NCBI GenBank assembly: GCA_963814975.1
Contig: CAWFFB010000001.1
Span: 1-64,000, forward strand
DNA length: 64,000 nucleotides
Direction: 5' to 3'
Source: CAVUXJ01 sp963814975
Lineage (GTDB): Bacteria > Acidobacteriota > Vicinamibacteria > Vicinamibacterales > CAVVIG01
Position numbers and translations under genes: made by a program. The number at the start of each line of letters is the position of its first letter. Within the stretch, counting starts at the first letter, position 1. The notes under the pieces were generated by a model. That model saw nothing but the letters and a program-made list of their open reading frames with translations, ran no database searches and had not been told where the DNA came from. Below, one piece after another: positions 1-9,024 of this stretch.

Positions 1-1124
1 CCGGTTGACGACCTGCCCGCAGGCACCGTTTCCGTCCGGCTCATTCGTGGCGATCTTCTAACAACATCGTGAACCATCCGGTCGAGCTCCAGGTGGACGG
101 CAAGGTTACTGTGGTCGCGACCGACGAAGGCGGCCGCGCGCAATTCAGCGGTCTGAAGCCTGGCGCGCCGCTCAAGGCCGTGGCGGTTGTCGACGGGGAG
201 CGGCTCGAGTCGCAGGAGTTCCCGGCGCCCGCCGGTGGCGGCATTCGCATGCTGCTCGTCGCGACCGACAAGGAGAAAGAAGCGCGGGCCGCGGAAGCGG
301 CCAAGACGCCCGCCGTGACGGGCCCCGTGATCATCGGCGGCGAATCGCGCATTGTGATCGAGCCTGATGGAGAGGAACGGGCCCGCGTCTACTATCTGCT
401 CGACGTTTCCAACACGGCCCAGGTGCCGGTCAATCCCCCGACACCATTCAGGTTCGATGTCCCGACCAGTGCGCTTGGCACCAGCATCATGGATGGCTCC
501 TCGCCGCAAGCGAGCGTGAATGGCCGGCTCGTGCAGGTGCAGGGGCCTTTTGCGCCCGGCAACACACTGGTACAGGCGGCGTTCGCGCTGCCCGTGTCCT
601 CCAGCGGGTCGATCGAGATCTCGCAGGCGTTTCCCGCCCCGTTGGCGCACCTGGCGGTCATCGTGAAGAAAGTGGGTAACACGCGTCTTTCCTCACCGCA
701 GATCGCCAAACAACAGGAGATGCCGGCCAACGGTCAGCTGTACATCGCCGCGGCAGGAACCGGGAGTGTGGCGGCGGGGGAACCAGTGGTGCTCAACATC
801 ACGGACCTGCCGCATCACAGCCGTGTACCCCACACAGTCGCGCTCTCGATCGCGCTGGTCATCGTAGCCGTCGGCGTCTGGGCGGCCACCCGGCACGACC
901 CCGAGCAGCGGGGCGCCGCGCGCAAGGCGCTGATCGCGCGCCGCGAGAAGCTATTTCAGGACCTGGTGCGGCTCGAGCTCGACCGGCGGCGCGGCCGCGG
1001 TGACCCGTCGCGGTATGCCGTGCGGCGGGAGGAGCTCGTGAGCGCCCTCGAACACGTCTACGGGGCGCTCGACGCCGACGAGACGACACTCGAGCCCGCT
1101 GGCGGCGTCGGCGTCACCGCGTGA
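1..1124 (+). CDS. Membrane-anchored protein with carboxypeptidase-regulatory-like domain (5' partial, frameshifted)
   Basis: The gene enters from the left edge. Frame 1 reads as plausible protein (LPAGTVSVRLIRGDL) to about base 57, then a one-base shift leads into the long frame running from base 69. The N-terminal part resembles a beta-sandwich regulatory domain (DEGGRAQFSGLKPG). One membrane segment lies at about residues 255-275 counted from base 69, followed by a basic helical tail of roughly 75 residues. The topology suggests an extracytoplasmic domain with a cytoplasmic tail. Its stop overlaps the GTG start of ccmA, so it is co-transcribed with the haem exporter genes, but its role in cytochrome maturation is unknown. 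Confidence 0.7.
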
Positions 1125-1825
1125 GTTTCGACTTCGACCGGGTGGACCTCGTCGACGTTTCGCGTCATTTCGGGCGGCGTCGCGCCGTCACGCGGGTGAC
1201 GCTGACCGTGCGCCGCGGCGATATCCTGGGTTTGCTGGGCCCGAACGGCGCGGGCAAATCGACGCTCATCGGCATGCTGGCCACGCTTGTCACCCCGACG
1301 AGCGGCCGAATCCTCTATGGCGAGCGACCGTCGTTACGTGCCGGTCCGGACATCCGCCGCTGCATCGGACTGCTGGCCCACGAACTGCATCTCTATCCCG
1401 AGCTGTCGGCGCGCCAGAATCTGGATTTCTTCGCGCGTCTCTACGGCCTCGATTCGCGCGCTGTGGTGCCGGCGGCGCTCGAGGCGGCCGCCCTCAGCGA
1501 ACGGGCGGACGACGAGGTGTCGGCCTATTCGCGCGGCATGAGGCAGCGGCTCGCGCTCGAGCGTTCGCTGATGCATCGGCCCAGGCTGGTCCTGTTCGAT
1601 GAGCCCTTCACCGGACTCGACGACCAGGCTGTCGCGAACATCTCGGACCGGCTCCGGCGTCTCGCCGACGAAGGCACGATCGTCGTGCTCGCCACCCACG
1701 ACCTCGACCTCGCCGACGGCCTGGTCACCCGCGTGGCGGTGGTTCACAGCGGCCGCCTCGTTTCCGACGAGAATGCCGGCACCGGTCTCCGCGCCCGCTA
1801 TCGCGCGCTGGTCGGCAGCGCGTGA
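1121..1825 (+). CDS. ccmA: CcmA, haem exporter ABC ATPase
   Basis: This is an ABC ATPase of 234 aa, close to the usual CcmA length. Walker A (GPNGAGKST) lies at about residues 40-48, the signature YSRGMRQ at about 136-142 and Walker B (LVLFDEP) at about 156-162. GTG 1121 overlaps the previous stop by four bases (GTGA), which supports this start. CcmA energises the CcmABCD complex that releases holo-CcmE during System I cytochrome c maturation. The assignment rests on the ATPase motifs together with the ccmB and ccmC genes that follow. A generic ABC-2 ATPase would otherwise look similar. Confidence 0.9.
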   Translation: MSFDFDRVDLVDVSRHFGRRRAVTRVTLTVRRGDILGLLGPNGAGKSTLIGMLATLVTPTSGRILYGERPSLRAGPDIRRCIGLLAHELHLYPELSARQNLDFFARLYGLDSRAVVPAALEAAALSERADDEVSAYSRGMRQRLALERSLMHRPRLVLFDEPFTGLDDQAVANISDRLRRLADEGTIVVLATHDLDLADGLVTRVAVVHSGRLVSDENAGTGLRARYRALVGSA

Positions 1826-1943
1826 AAATCATCGACACGCCGTGTCCGGTGCTGGTTCGCCGGTGCTTCGTGCACCGTTCGACGTTCGACGTCCTGCGTT
1901 CGGCGTTCCCGGGAACGAAGAACACCAGCCGGACCACAAACAG
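1826..1943. repeat. Spacer with GTTCGACGTTC-type short repeats between ccmA and ccmB
   Basis: This 118-base gap interrupts an otherwise overlapping operon. It holds degenerate repeats of a GTTCGACGT / GTTCGGCGTT word, ending in the palindrome-like TTCCCGGGAA near 1907-1916. The word resembles the longer array at 27,680-27,830. No small gene or clear ribosome-binding site is visible. Confidence 0.5.
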
Positions 1944-2621
1944 ATGTTCCTGAAAACCGCGCTCCTCGTGCTGAAGAAGGATTTCGCCATCGAGGTCAGG
2001 AGCCGGGAGATTCTATACACGACGCTTCTCTTCGCGATCTCGTGCGTGATGATTTTCTCGATTGCGTTTGTGAAAGAGGGCGAGCCGGTTCCCGGCGCCG
2101 CCCCGGGGATTCTGTGGGTCGCGATTGCGTTTGCCGGGACGCTGGCGCTCGGGCGGACGTTCGAGCGCGAGCGATACTCCGAGACGCTTCGGGCGCTCCT
2201 GCTGGCGCCCGCCCCGCGCGCGGCGATCTACGTCGGCAAACTGCTGGGAATGGTCGTGCTGATGACGACGGCCGAGCTGCTGCTGGTTCCAACGATCGCC
2301 TTTCTGTTCCGGGCTCCGCTGTTCTCCCGGCCCTTGCTGCTGGTCGCGCTGCTCGTGTTGGGCACAATCGGATTTGCATCCGTTGGCACGCTGTTCGCCG
2401 CGATGCTGATCCGAACGCGGACGCGGGACGTCATGCTGCCGATCCTGTTGTATCCGATCACCATTCCCGTCATGATTGCTGGCGTACTGGGCACCGGGGC
2501 GCTGCTCCAGTCGCCGGTGGACGAACCGGTCGCGATCATGTGGATAGGCGTCCTCGGATCGGTCGACACTGTGTTTCTGACGCTCGCACTCTGGACGTTC
2601 GAGCCCTTGATGACGGAATGA
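1944..2621 (+). CDS. ccmB: CcmB, haem exporter membrane subunit
   Basis: The protein has 225 aa and about six membrane segments. The N-terminus (MFLKTALLVLKKDFAIEVRS) matches the conserved cytoplasmic start of CcmB, and the body has the LGRTFERER and LRALLLAPAPR loop typical of the family. I chose ATG 1944. Longer readings extend into ccmA in another frame and lose family resemblance. Its stop overlaps the ccmC start (ATGA, 2618-2621). It forms the transmembrane part of the CcmAB module that uses ATP hydrolysis to free haem-loaded CcmE. Confidence 0.9.
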   Translation: MFLKTALLVLKKDFAIEVRSREILYTTLLFAISCVMIFSIAFVKEGEPVPGAAPGILWVAIAFAGTLALGRTFERERYSETLRALLLAPAPRAAIYVGKLLGMVVLMTTAELLLVPTIAFLFRAPLFSRPLLLVALLVLGTIGFASVGTLFAAMLIRTRTRDVMLPILLYPITIPVMIAGVLGTGALLQSPVDEPVAIMWIGVLGSVDTVFLTLALWTFEPLMTE

Positions 2622-3289
2622 AGCCCATGCGCAAGCTCCTGTTTCCGCTGCTCGTCGTCACGGCCGCGATGTTTGCGGCCGCTCCGATCCTCATCGCCCG
2701 CGCGCCATACGAGTCGACGATGCTCATGGTGCAAAAGATCTTCTATTTCCACGTGCCTTCGTGGATTGCGATGTATTCCGCGCTGGCGGTCTGCGGCGTC
2801 GCGAGCGCCGTCTATCTCTTCAAGGGGAGCCGGCAGGCGGATCGCGTCGCCGTGGCCGCGGCCGAACTCGCCGTGCTGTTCGGGCTATTCGGGTTGGTGA
2901 GTGGTTCGTTGTGGGGGCGAAAGGCCTGGGGCGTGTGGTGGCAATGGGACGCGCGCCTGACCACGGCCCTGCTGCTCGAGCTGATCCTCTGCGCGTATCT
3001 GTTTCTCCGGAAATACGGTGGCCCGGGTTCCGAAAAGCTGGCGGCCGGCGTCGCGCTCTTCGGGATGGCAGATGCCGTCATCGTCTACAAGTCGGTCGAA
3101 TGGTGGCGCACCGTTCATCCGGTGACTACGGTCGTGAGCACGCTCGCGCCGGAGATGTATGGGCCGCTGTTGTTCTGCAGTGTTGCGTTCATGCTGCTGT
3201 TTGGGGTCCTGCTGACGGCGCGCGTGGCGCTTGAAAACCGGCGCGGCGAGCTGGATGCCCTGTATCTCGCGATCGAGGACCGTCGATGA
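2618..3289 (+). CDS. ccmC: CcmC, haem lyase/transport subunit
   Basis: The protein has 223 aa and about six membrane segments. The diagnostic tryptophan-rich motif (WGVWWQWDARLT) lies at about residues 104-115. It marks the haem-handling protein family that includes CcmC, CcmF and CcsA. Candidate haem-ligand histidines are in YFHVPSW (about residue 45) and TVHPVT. The length fits CcmC and is far short of CcmF. ATG 2618 overlaps the ccmB stop and the gene overlaps the next start by four bases. CcmC presents haem to CcmE in the periplasm. Confidence 0.93.
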   Translation: MKPMRKLLFPLLVVTAAMFAAAPILIARAPYESTMLMVQKIFYFHVPSWIAMYSALAVCGVASAVYLFKGSRQADRVAVAAAELAVLFGLFGLVSGSLWGRKAWGVWWQWDARLTTALLLELILCAYLFLRKYGGPGSEKLAAGVALFGMADAVIVYKSVEWWRTVHPVTTVVSTLAPEMYGPLLFCSVAFMLLFGVLLTARVALENRRGELDALYLAIEDRR

Positions 3290-3561
3290 TTCGATCCATC
3301 TATTTCGCCGTTGTGTCGCTCGCCTTGACGGCTGCGAGCGCCCTGGCCGCCCAACCGCCGGCGGGGCAGAGCGAATTCAAACCGCTTTCGGAGGTGCCGC
3401 CCTCCGAGCAACTCCCGGGCGGCGTTTTCGTCGTGGTGGCCTATTCGTTCATCTGGATCGCGACCATGGTGTACGTGTGGTTCGTGTGGAAGCGGCTCCG
3501 CAAGGTCGAAGACGAGATGCGGGCGCTCCAGCGGAGTTCGCCAGAGATTAGACGACAGTGA
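3286..3561 (+). CDS. CcmD-family protein
   Basis: This 91-aa protein has an N-terminal hydrophobic segment that could be a signal peptide (residues about 5-21). A second membrane helix lies at about 46-68 (VVVAYSFIWIATMVYVWFVW), followed by a basic, helical tail. CcmD proteins are small single-helix parts of the CcmABC complex that help release holo-CcmE. Position directly after ccmC, with an ATGA overlap, and the aromatic-rich helix support the call. It is longer than classical proteobacterial CcmD because of the N-terminal extension. Confidence 0.75.
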   Translation: MIRSIYFAVVSLALTAASALAAQPPAGQSEFKPLSEVPPSEQLPGGVFVVVAYSFIWIATMVYVWFVWKRLRKVEDEMRALQRSSPEIRRQ

Positions 3562-3707
3562 CGGCTGGCCACTTCATTTTCATCCCGGCAGTCCTGCTTG
3601 TCGGCCTGGTCATCGGCTGGATTCTCGGCGGGCGCGCGGCACGGGATGCTTACGCCGCCGAGCTCAGAAGACGGGAAGAGAGAGCCGCCAGAAAACCTCA
3701 AGGCTGA
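3558..3707 (+). CDS. Small single-helix membrane protein at the end of the ccm operon
   Basis: This 49-aa frame starts at GTG 3558, overlapping the CcmD-like stop by four bases. It has one hydrophobic helix (FIFIPAVLLVGLVIGWILGG) and then a charged tail rich in Arg, Glu and Ala. Translational coupling and the clear membrane helix suggest a real gene, although it is too short for most gene finders. The function is unknown. It could stabilise the haem-export complex, or it could be a second CcmD-like helix. Confidence 0.55.
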   Translation: MTAGHFIFIPAVLLVGLVIGWILGGRAARDAYAAELRRREERAARKPQG

Positions 3708-3790
3708 AGTGTCAAGTCTCAAGACCAGGCCTGAACCCTGACATTCCGGATTTCAGACTTGGCCCTCAGACTTCAGACTTGCGAGTGACA
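3708..3790. repeat. Convergent-gene spacer with TCAGACTT repeats and imperfect inverted ends
   Basis: The gap lies between convergent genes. TCAGACTT occurs three times (one copy, then two in tandem) near 3755-3781. The left end AGTGTCAAGTCTCAAG and the right end CTTGCGAGTGACACT form an imperfect inverted repeat. It may end transcription from both sides, but there is no clear T-run. The same word family recurs at 6530-6625. Confidence 0.55.
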
Positions 3791-4535
3791 CTATCGTCCG
3801 GCTGCCAAACGCCGCGCGAGAACCTCAGGCAGACCGGCGTTGATGACTTTGGCCTGGGCGACTTCGAGCGGATACGTCAATCGAAACAGCTCGACCTGCC
3901 TGGCGGCAGTATCGACGATCGCATAGGCCGCCCGCGGGTCGCCGTCGCGCGGCTGGCCGACCGAACCCGGGTTGAGCAGGTACTTCACCCCCTCGATGAG
4001 TTCGAGACGAGCGCCGGCTTCGGCCGCGGGTCCCCATCTCGTGCAACTGTCGCTCGTGAGCTCGAAGATGACGGGGTAGTGCGTGTGCCCGAAGAGGCAC
4101 AGCGGCCTCGTCGCGGTCTTGAACGCCAGGCGAGCATCGCGTCTCATCGAAGATGTACGCGTCCTCGTCGTAAGGCGCCCCATGGCAGATTTCGATAAGG
4201 TCGTCGACCGCCAACGGCCCCTCGGGCAGCGCCGCGACCCAGTCACGGTTTTCCGGCGTCAGGACCTCGAGCATCCATTGCGCGGCTTCCTTCGCCACGG
4301 TGTTGAACCCCTCGGCCTGGTCGAGCCCGAACGCCACCTTGTCGTGATTGCCGCGCACAATGGCAATGGCTGCGAGCGCGCGGACGCGATCGACCACGGC
4401 GTTGGGGTCGGCGCCGTAGCCGACGAGATCCCCGAGCACGAGCGTCTCGTCGCAGCCGCGATTCTGGGCATCGCTCAACACCGTTTCGAGCGCCTCGAGG
4501 TTGGCGTGGATGTCAGTCAGGATCAGGTAGCGCAT
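3791..4535 (-). CDS. Metallophosphoesterase (YfcE/MJ0936-like), frameshifted
   Basis: The calcineurin-like phosphoesterase motifs appear in order: LTDIHAN near the N-terminus, GDLVGYGADPN, RGNHD, and then GHTHYP and LLNPGSVGQPRD in a second frame. An extra A near 4150 splits the gene. Removing it gives a continuous protein of about 245 aa with all metal ligands. The start is ATG 4535; ATG 4550 is also possible. Relatives hydrolyse phosphodiester or phosphomonoester bonds with two metal ions, but the substrate cannot be told from sequence. Confidence 0.8.
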
Positions 4536-4728
4536 CGAGATCGAAGCCATGAACGCTGGTGTCGCGTCTCCAATGTTCGCGTGCATCGGGCCGCCGGGGC
4601 ATCCCGCGTCGCGGCGTTGCTCGTCGGTCAGGTTCGCCCCGATATCTCTCTCCTCGCGCCCCGCGAGGCGCGCGCCTCCCGCCCTCGATGTGACCACGAA
4701 TATCGGAGGCGCGACACTAACACGGAGG

Positions 4729-5229
4729 TCACGCTTCCAGCCAGTCGACCAGTTGTTCGACGATCGCGGGAACACTGACGCGGCCAGCGTCGATGCGGAG
4801 GTGCGCCTGTTCGTAGGCGGCGCGCCGGACGAGATAGAGCCGCTCGAACTCGGTGCGGTCGGCGGCAAGCGGCCGCCGGCCACCCGCCGGCACACGCGCG
4901 ACGAGGCGCTCCAGCGGTACGTCGAGCCAGACAGACGCGCCGTCCGCGTTGATCAGCGCCCGGTTCTGGGGATCGACGAAGGTCCCGCCGCCGGTCGCCA
5001 CCACGGTGTGCGGCACCCCGATCTGCTCGAGCAGCACGGCGCGCTCGACCGCTCGAAAGTAGGATTCGCCCTGCCTGGCGAACAGCTCGGAGACGGTCAG
5101 TCGCTCGCGCCGCTCGATCAGCTCGTCGATGTCCGCGACGCGCCAGTCGAGGCGCCGCGCCAGCGCGCGGGCCACCGTTGTCTTGCCCGCGCCCATGAAG
5201 CCGACGAGATAGAGCTTGTCCGCCTTCAC
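4729..5229 (-). CDS. aroK: Shikimate kinase
   Basis: The protein has 166 aa, the usual length for AroK. It has P-loop GFMGAGKTT at residues 10-18, the shikimate-binding DID near residue 33, a GGGT motif and the LID region with RRPL. It phosphorylates shikimate at O3 in chorismate synthesis. The GTG 5229 start overlaps the aroA stop by four bases, so aroA and aroK are translationally coupled, and the next pathway step lies directly beside it. Confidence 0.93.
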   Translation of the reverse strand: MKADKLYLVGFMGAGKTTVARALARRLDWRVADIDELIERRERLTVSELFARQGESYFRAVERAVLLEQIGVPHTVVATGGGTFVDPQNRALINADGASVWLDVPLERLVARVPAGGRRPLAADRTEFERLYLVRRAAYEQAHLRIDAGRVSVPAIVEQLVDWLEA

Positions 5230-6518
5230 GCGACGAGCCGGTCGAGGGTGTCGAAAAAGCCAGGATAGGAAATCACGACCGCGTCCGAGCCTTCGATGGT
5301 TGACGGCGAACGCGCGGCCAGGGCGGCGATGGCGAAGGCCATCGCCATGCGGTGATCGCCGCGCGCATCGGCGACGCCGCCGGATGGCGTGCCGTGCCCT
5401 CGCACGGCGAAGCCATCCGGGCGCTCGTCGGCGCTGATGCCGAGCGCGCGGAATCCGGCGACGAGGGCGGCGATCCGGTCGCTTTCCTTGACGCGCAGCT
5501 CGGCGGCGCCGCGCACGCTCACCTCGCCGCCATGGGCCGCGAGCGCCGCAATCGCCGGCAGTTCGTCGATCAGCCCGGGGACCTCGTCGGGCGCGATCTC
5601 GACGGCACCGGTGCGATCGCCCGTCACCACGATCGTGCCGCGCGCTTCTCCCGCCGCGGCTCCCGTCTCGTGCACCTCGACACGGGCGCCGAAGCGCCGC
5701 AGCACGTCGATGAGGCCGGTTCGCGTGGGGTTCAGCCCGACGTCCTCGATCTCGACGCGTGATCCGGGCAGAGCGGCCGCCGCGACCATCCAGAACGCCG
5801 CGGAGGAGAAGTCGCCAGGGATCGCCAGGGATCTGCCCGACGGCGCCCTGGCCGCCGGCGACTGAGATGGCGTTCCCCGTGGCGCTGACGTCGAAGCCGA
5901 ACGCCGCGAGCGCCCGCTCGGTGTGGTCGCGTGTCTGCGCCGGCTCGGTGACCGACGTCGTGCCCTCCGCGTAGAGGCCGGCCAGCAGGACAGCGCTCTT
6001 TACCTGCGCGCTCGGCACGTCCGGCCGATGCGTGATGGCGTGGAGCGGGGCCCCGTGAATCGTCAACGGGGCGTGGCCGTCGGTCGCTTCGATCCGCGCG
6101 CCCATTCGCGACAACGGCTCGATCACGCGCCGCATCGGCCGGCGGGACAAAGAGGCATCGCCGATCATCTGAGCGCTGAACGGCTGGGCCGCCAGCAGTC
6201 CCGCCAGCATCCTCATCGTCGTGCCCGAATTGCCGGCGTCGAGAGGTCCGGAGGGTGAACGCCAGCCGCGCAGCCCTCGTCCGACAACGGTGACGGACCC
6301 GTGCTCGCCGCGCTGGATGTCGACGCCCAGCCGGCCGCAGGCAGGCGAGCGTCGACTGGCAATCGGCGCCTGGTGCGTAATTCGGTCAGACGCGACGCAC
6401 CCTCGGCGAGGGCGGCGAGCAGCGCGTACCGATGGGAGATCGACTTGTCGCCGGGGACGCGAAGCGTCCCTTGCACCCGGCGAGCCGGGGTAATGGTCGT
6501 GGCTGGAACCGGAGGCAC
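5226..6518 (-). CDS. aroA: EPSP synthase, disrupted by two frameshifts
   Basis: The N-terminus has the family signature LRVPGDKSISHRYALLAAL. Later landmarks are LDAGNSGTTMRMLAG, SAQVKSAVLLAGLYAEG, ELRVKESDRIAALV and DHRMAMAFAIAAL. Together they make a full enzyme that converts shikimate 3-phosphate and PEP to EPSP. Two breaks exist. An inserted G near 6381 shifts the N-terminal part, and a 10-bp tandem duplication near 5815-5835 (ATCGCCAGGG twice) shifts the middle. Correcting both restores a protein of usual length. The start is GTG 6518. aroK follows immediately. Confidence 0.88.
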
Positions 6519-6640
6519 GGCTCCAATCTTAAACCTGAAGTCTGAAACCTGAAACCTGGCGGTCCGATGGCAAACGTCACACCTCAGACTTCAGATGTCG
6601 ACGTGTCAGCACTCTGAGGGCTCAAGTCACGCCAGTCCGC
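6519..6640. repeat. Divergent spacer with 11-bp perfect inverted repeat
   Basis: CTGAAGTCTGA at 6535-6545 and TCAGACTTCAG at 6584-6594 are exact reverse complements separated by 38 bases. Between them is the tandem word TGAAACC. The gap separates divergent aroA and the RsbW-like gene, so the hairpin could lie in a leader or control region. It shares its word with the repeat at 3708-3790. Confidence 0.6.
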
Positions 6641-7157
6641 TTGACAATCGATCAACAGATGGGATGGTATTCAATCGCGTCCATGGCGCCGAACGGTCAC
6701 AGCGTCGTCCGACTCGAATTCACCAGCGCGTTCGAGATGGTCGACTTCGTGCAGGTCGTCGCCGATCATGTCGGCCGCGATATCGGCCTCGACGATGACA
6801 GCGTGCATTGGGTGGGCGTCGCCATCCGCGAATGCGTCATCAACGCGATCAAGCACGGCAATCAGGGCGATGCGGCGCAAGCACGTGTTCGTCGAGTTTG
6901 CGACAGTGGCGCGAGGCGAGGCGCGCGAGCTGATGATTCGCGTCCGCGACCAGGGTGAAGGCTTCGATCCCGAGGCGATCGCCGACCCGCTGGCTCCGGA
7001 AAATCTCCTGAAGGGGAGCGGGCGCGGCATATTTCTCATCCGCAACTTCATGGACGAGGTCCAGCTGCAGCGCGCGCCGGAGGGCGGCATGGAAATCCGC
7101 ATGACCAAGCGGCTCCAGCGTGCGGCCCGGTCCCACGATCCGTCCGAGGGCTCGTGA
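6641..7157 (+). CDS. RsbW/SpoIIAB-like anti-sigma-factor ATPase, frameshifted
   Basis: This is a small GHKL ATPase domain. The N-box reads IRECVINAIKHGN, the G1 box VRDQGEGFDP, and the G2 box GSGRGIFLIRNFMDEV. After removal of one extra C near 6876 the frame is continuous at about 165 aa. Such stand-alone HATPase domains phosphorylate anti-anti-sigma factors or bind sigma factors in partner-switching stress control. No STAS-domain partner lies next to it here. The start may be 6641, 6659 or 6683. Confidence 0.78.
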
Positions 7158-7968
7158 GCTGCCGCGCGATCCGCTGTTTCTCATCACCGCCATCGAGGCG
7201 GTCGTGCGCGCCGGCGATGCCATGATGGCGCGGTTCGGCGGCGACCTGCGGGTCGACAAGAAGGGCATCATCGATCTGGTGACGGAGGTCGACCTCGCCA
7301 TCGAGCGGATGTTCCGCGAGCTCATCTCCGAGCGTTTTCCGGATCACGCGGTGCTGGCCGAAGAACTGGGTGGAAACCCGACGGTGCCCGGCGGCCCGTG
7401 CTGGGTGTTCGACCCGATCGACGGCACGACCAACTTTGCGCACGGGCTGCCGATCTTCTGTGCCTCGCTCGCGCTCGAGATCGACGGCGTGGCCGAGGTC
7501 GCGGCCGTGTACGACCCTACGCGCCACGAGCTGTTCACGGCGGAGCAGGCAGGCGGTGCGTTTCTCAACGGCCGGCCGATCCGCGTGTCGGCGGCGAGCG
7601 ATTTGGTGAATGCGATGCTCGTCACCGGCTTTCCTTACGACGTGCACGATCGGGTGGACGAGATCGTCGGCCTGTTCGGCGCGTTCGTCGGGCGGGCGCG
7701 CGCTGTCCGGCGGCTTGGATCGGCGGCCATCGATTTGTGCTACGTCGCGGCCGGACGGATGGACGGGTTCTGGGAAAGCGACCTCAAGCCGTGGGATATC
7801 GCCGGGGGAGCGCTGATAGTGGCGGAGGCCGGCGGAAGCGTCACCGACATGACAGGCGCGCCGTTCACCTCGCGCGCGGGCCATGTCCTGGCGAGCAATG
7901 GGCTGTTACACGACAAGATGCTGGAAGTGATCGCGGACTTCAGGAAGAAGGTAACCGTCGCCGGCTGA
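7120..7968 (+). CDS. suhB: Inositol-1-monophosphatase family protein
   Basis: The protein has about 280 aa. The metal-site motifs of the family are AEELGG (about residues 80-84), DPIDGTTNFAHG (98-109) and PWDIAGGALIVAEAGG (from 224). It would remove phosphate from inositol phosphate or a related sugar or nucleotide phosphate with magnesium. GTG 7120 overlaps the previous gene by 38 bases, so the true start may lie slightly downstream or be blurred by an indel. The symbol is a family-level label; substrate is not shown. Confidence 0.85.
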   Translation: MRPGPTIRPRARELPRDPLFLITAIEAVVRAGDAMMARFGGDLRVDKKGIIDLVTEVDLAIERMFRELISERFPDHAVLAEELGGNPTVPGGPCWVFDPIDGTTNFAHGLPIFCASLALEIDGVAEVAAVYDPTRHELFTAEQAGGAFLNGRPIRVSAASDLVNAMLVTGFPYDVHDRVDEIVGLFGAFVGRARAVRRLGSAAIDLCYVAAGRMDGFWESDLKPWDIAGGALIVAEAGGSVTDMTGAPFTSRAGHVLASNGLLHDKMLEVIADFRKKVTVAG

Positions 7969-8215
7969 CGCTCCGCCCGGCCCCGCCTCTCCCGCCTTCC
8001 TGCCTCCTGTGGCGCCGCCCCGCCTTGCACTGCCGGGTGGACGGGTTGCTACCGTCGAGAGACAGTCGCGGCGACGGCCGCTGTTTCGTGGCGCAATTTC
8101 CCGAGCGGGGCTGGCATCGCTCCTGCTTTCGTCGTTGCTGGGGTAGATCTAGAGGGTCTTCGGGCCGGCGATCGCCCAGGACCTCTACAGCAGCCACAGA
8201 AGCCAAGGAGCCATC
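7969..8215. other. Intergenic region, no gene seen
   Basis: These 247 bases begin with a pyrimidine-rich stretch (CCGCCTCTCCCGCCTTCCTG). They contain no conserved frame. The end carries AAGGAG at 8205-8210, the ribosome-binding site for the barrel gene. A promoter is expected but I could not pick out convincing boxes. Confidence 0.4.
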
Positions 8216-8917
8216 ATGCGCCGACCGGTGTTGTCGCTCGCTGTTGTCCTGTTCGTGTCCGGAGTTGTTGCACCAGCGACCAGCCATGCGCAGCAGGCAG
8301 TCAATTTTTATATCGGTGGGTTCGTGCCCAAAGGCGAGGATTCCAGGCCTGACAACGACGTCCTCGTGGGTAACCTCGAGCGGGGCGGCCTGCTCTTCAA
8401 GGTCGGCGACTTCCATGGCGTCACGCTGGGCGGTGAATGGTTGTTTGGCTTGGGCGAGCGCTTCGATGCCGGTGCCGGCTTGGGCTTCTACTCGAAAAGT
8501 GTTCCCAGCGTTTACAGTGACTTGACCCACTCGAATGGGGACGAGATCGAACAGGATCTCAAGCTGCGTGTGGTCCCGATCACCGCAACGGTCAGGTTTC
8601 TTCCACTAGGTCGTGGGGCGGCCGTTGAGCCGTACATCGGAGCCGGCGTCGGGGTTTTCGCATGGCGCTACAGCGAGACCGGCGAGTTTGTGGACTTTGA
8701 TGGAGTCATCTTCCGCGACAGCTTCTCGGGCAGTGGGGCAGCGGCGGGGCCTGTCGTCCTGGGAGGCGTGGGCGTTCCTTTTGGCTCATGGTCTATCGGG
8801 TTCGAAGGGCGGTACCAGTGGGCGGAGGGCGACCTGCCTGACGATCAAGGGTTTTGGGGGTCGAAAATCGATCTGGGCGGGTTCACCTACCTGGCCTCCG
8901 TCAAGGTGCGGTTTTGA
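8216..8917 (+). CDS. Outer-membrane beta-barrel protein
   Basis: The protein has 233 aa with a signal peptide at residues 1-25 (cleavage after SHA). It then has alternating amphipathic strands rich in Gly and aromatic residues, such as GGEWLFGLGERFDAGAGLGF and AVEPYIGAGVGVFAW. It ends in an aromatic (KVRF), as expected for BAM-dependent insertion. The pattern fits the OmpW/OmpA-like eight-stranded barrels. ATG 8216 has an AAGGAG Shine-Dalgarno. The ligand is unknown. Confidence 0.75.
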   Translation: MRRPVLSLAVVLFVSGVVAPATSHAQQAVNFYIGGFVPKGEDSRPDNDVLVGNLERGGLLFKVGDFHGVTLGGEWLFGLGERFDAGAGLGFYSKSVPSVYSDLTHSNGDEIEQDLKLRVVPITATVRFLPLGRGAAVEPYIGAGVGVFAWRYSETGEFVDFDGVIFRDSFSGSGAAAGPVVLGGVGVPFGSWSIGFEGRYQWAEGDLPDDQGFWGSKIDLGGFTYLASVKVRF

Positions 8918-9024
8918 GCAAGGCCACGAAAGCGCGGACAGCGTGAGAAAAGACCACCAAGCCCGTAGGGCACGAAAGATCTCTTCTCGAGAGTGTTCTT
9001 CGTGTTCTCGGGTGTTCGTGTCGG
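8918..9024. repeat. Spacer with CACGAA / TTCGTG repeats between convergent genes
   Basis: The gap carries copies of CACGAA on one side and TTCGTG on the other (GGCACGAAAGATCTCT ... TTCTTCGTGTTCTCGG), giving weak dyad symmetry centred near TCTCGAGA. Similar words occur at 20,411-20,450 and 46,660-46,856. The two flanking genes converge on it. Confidence 0.5.
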
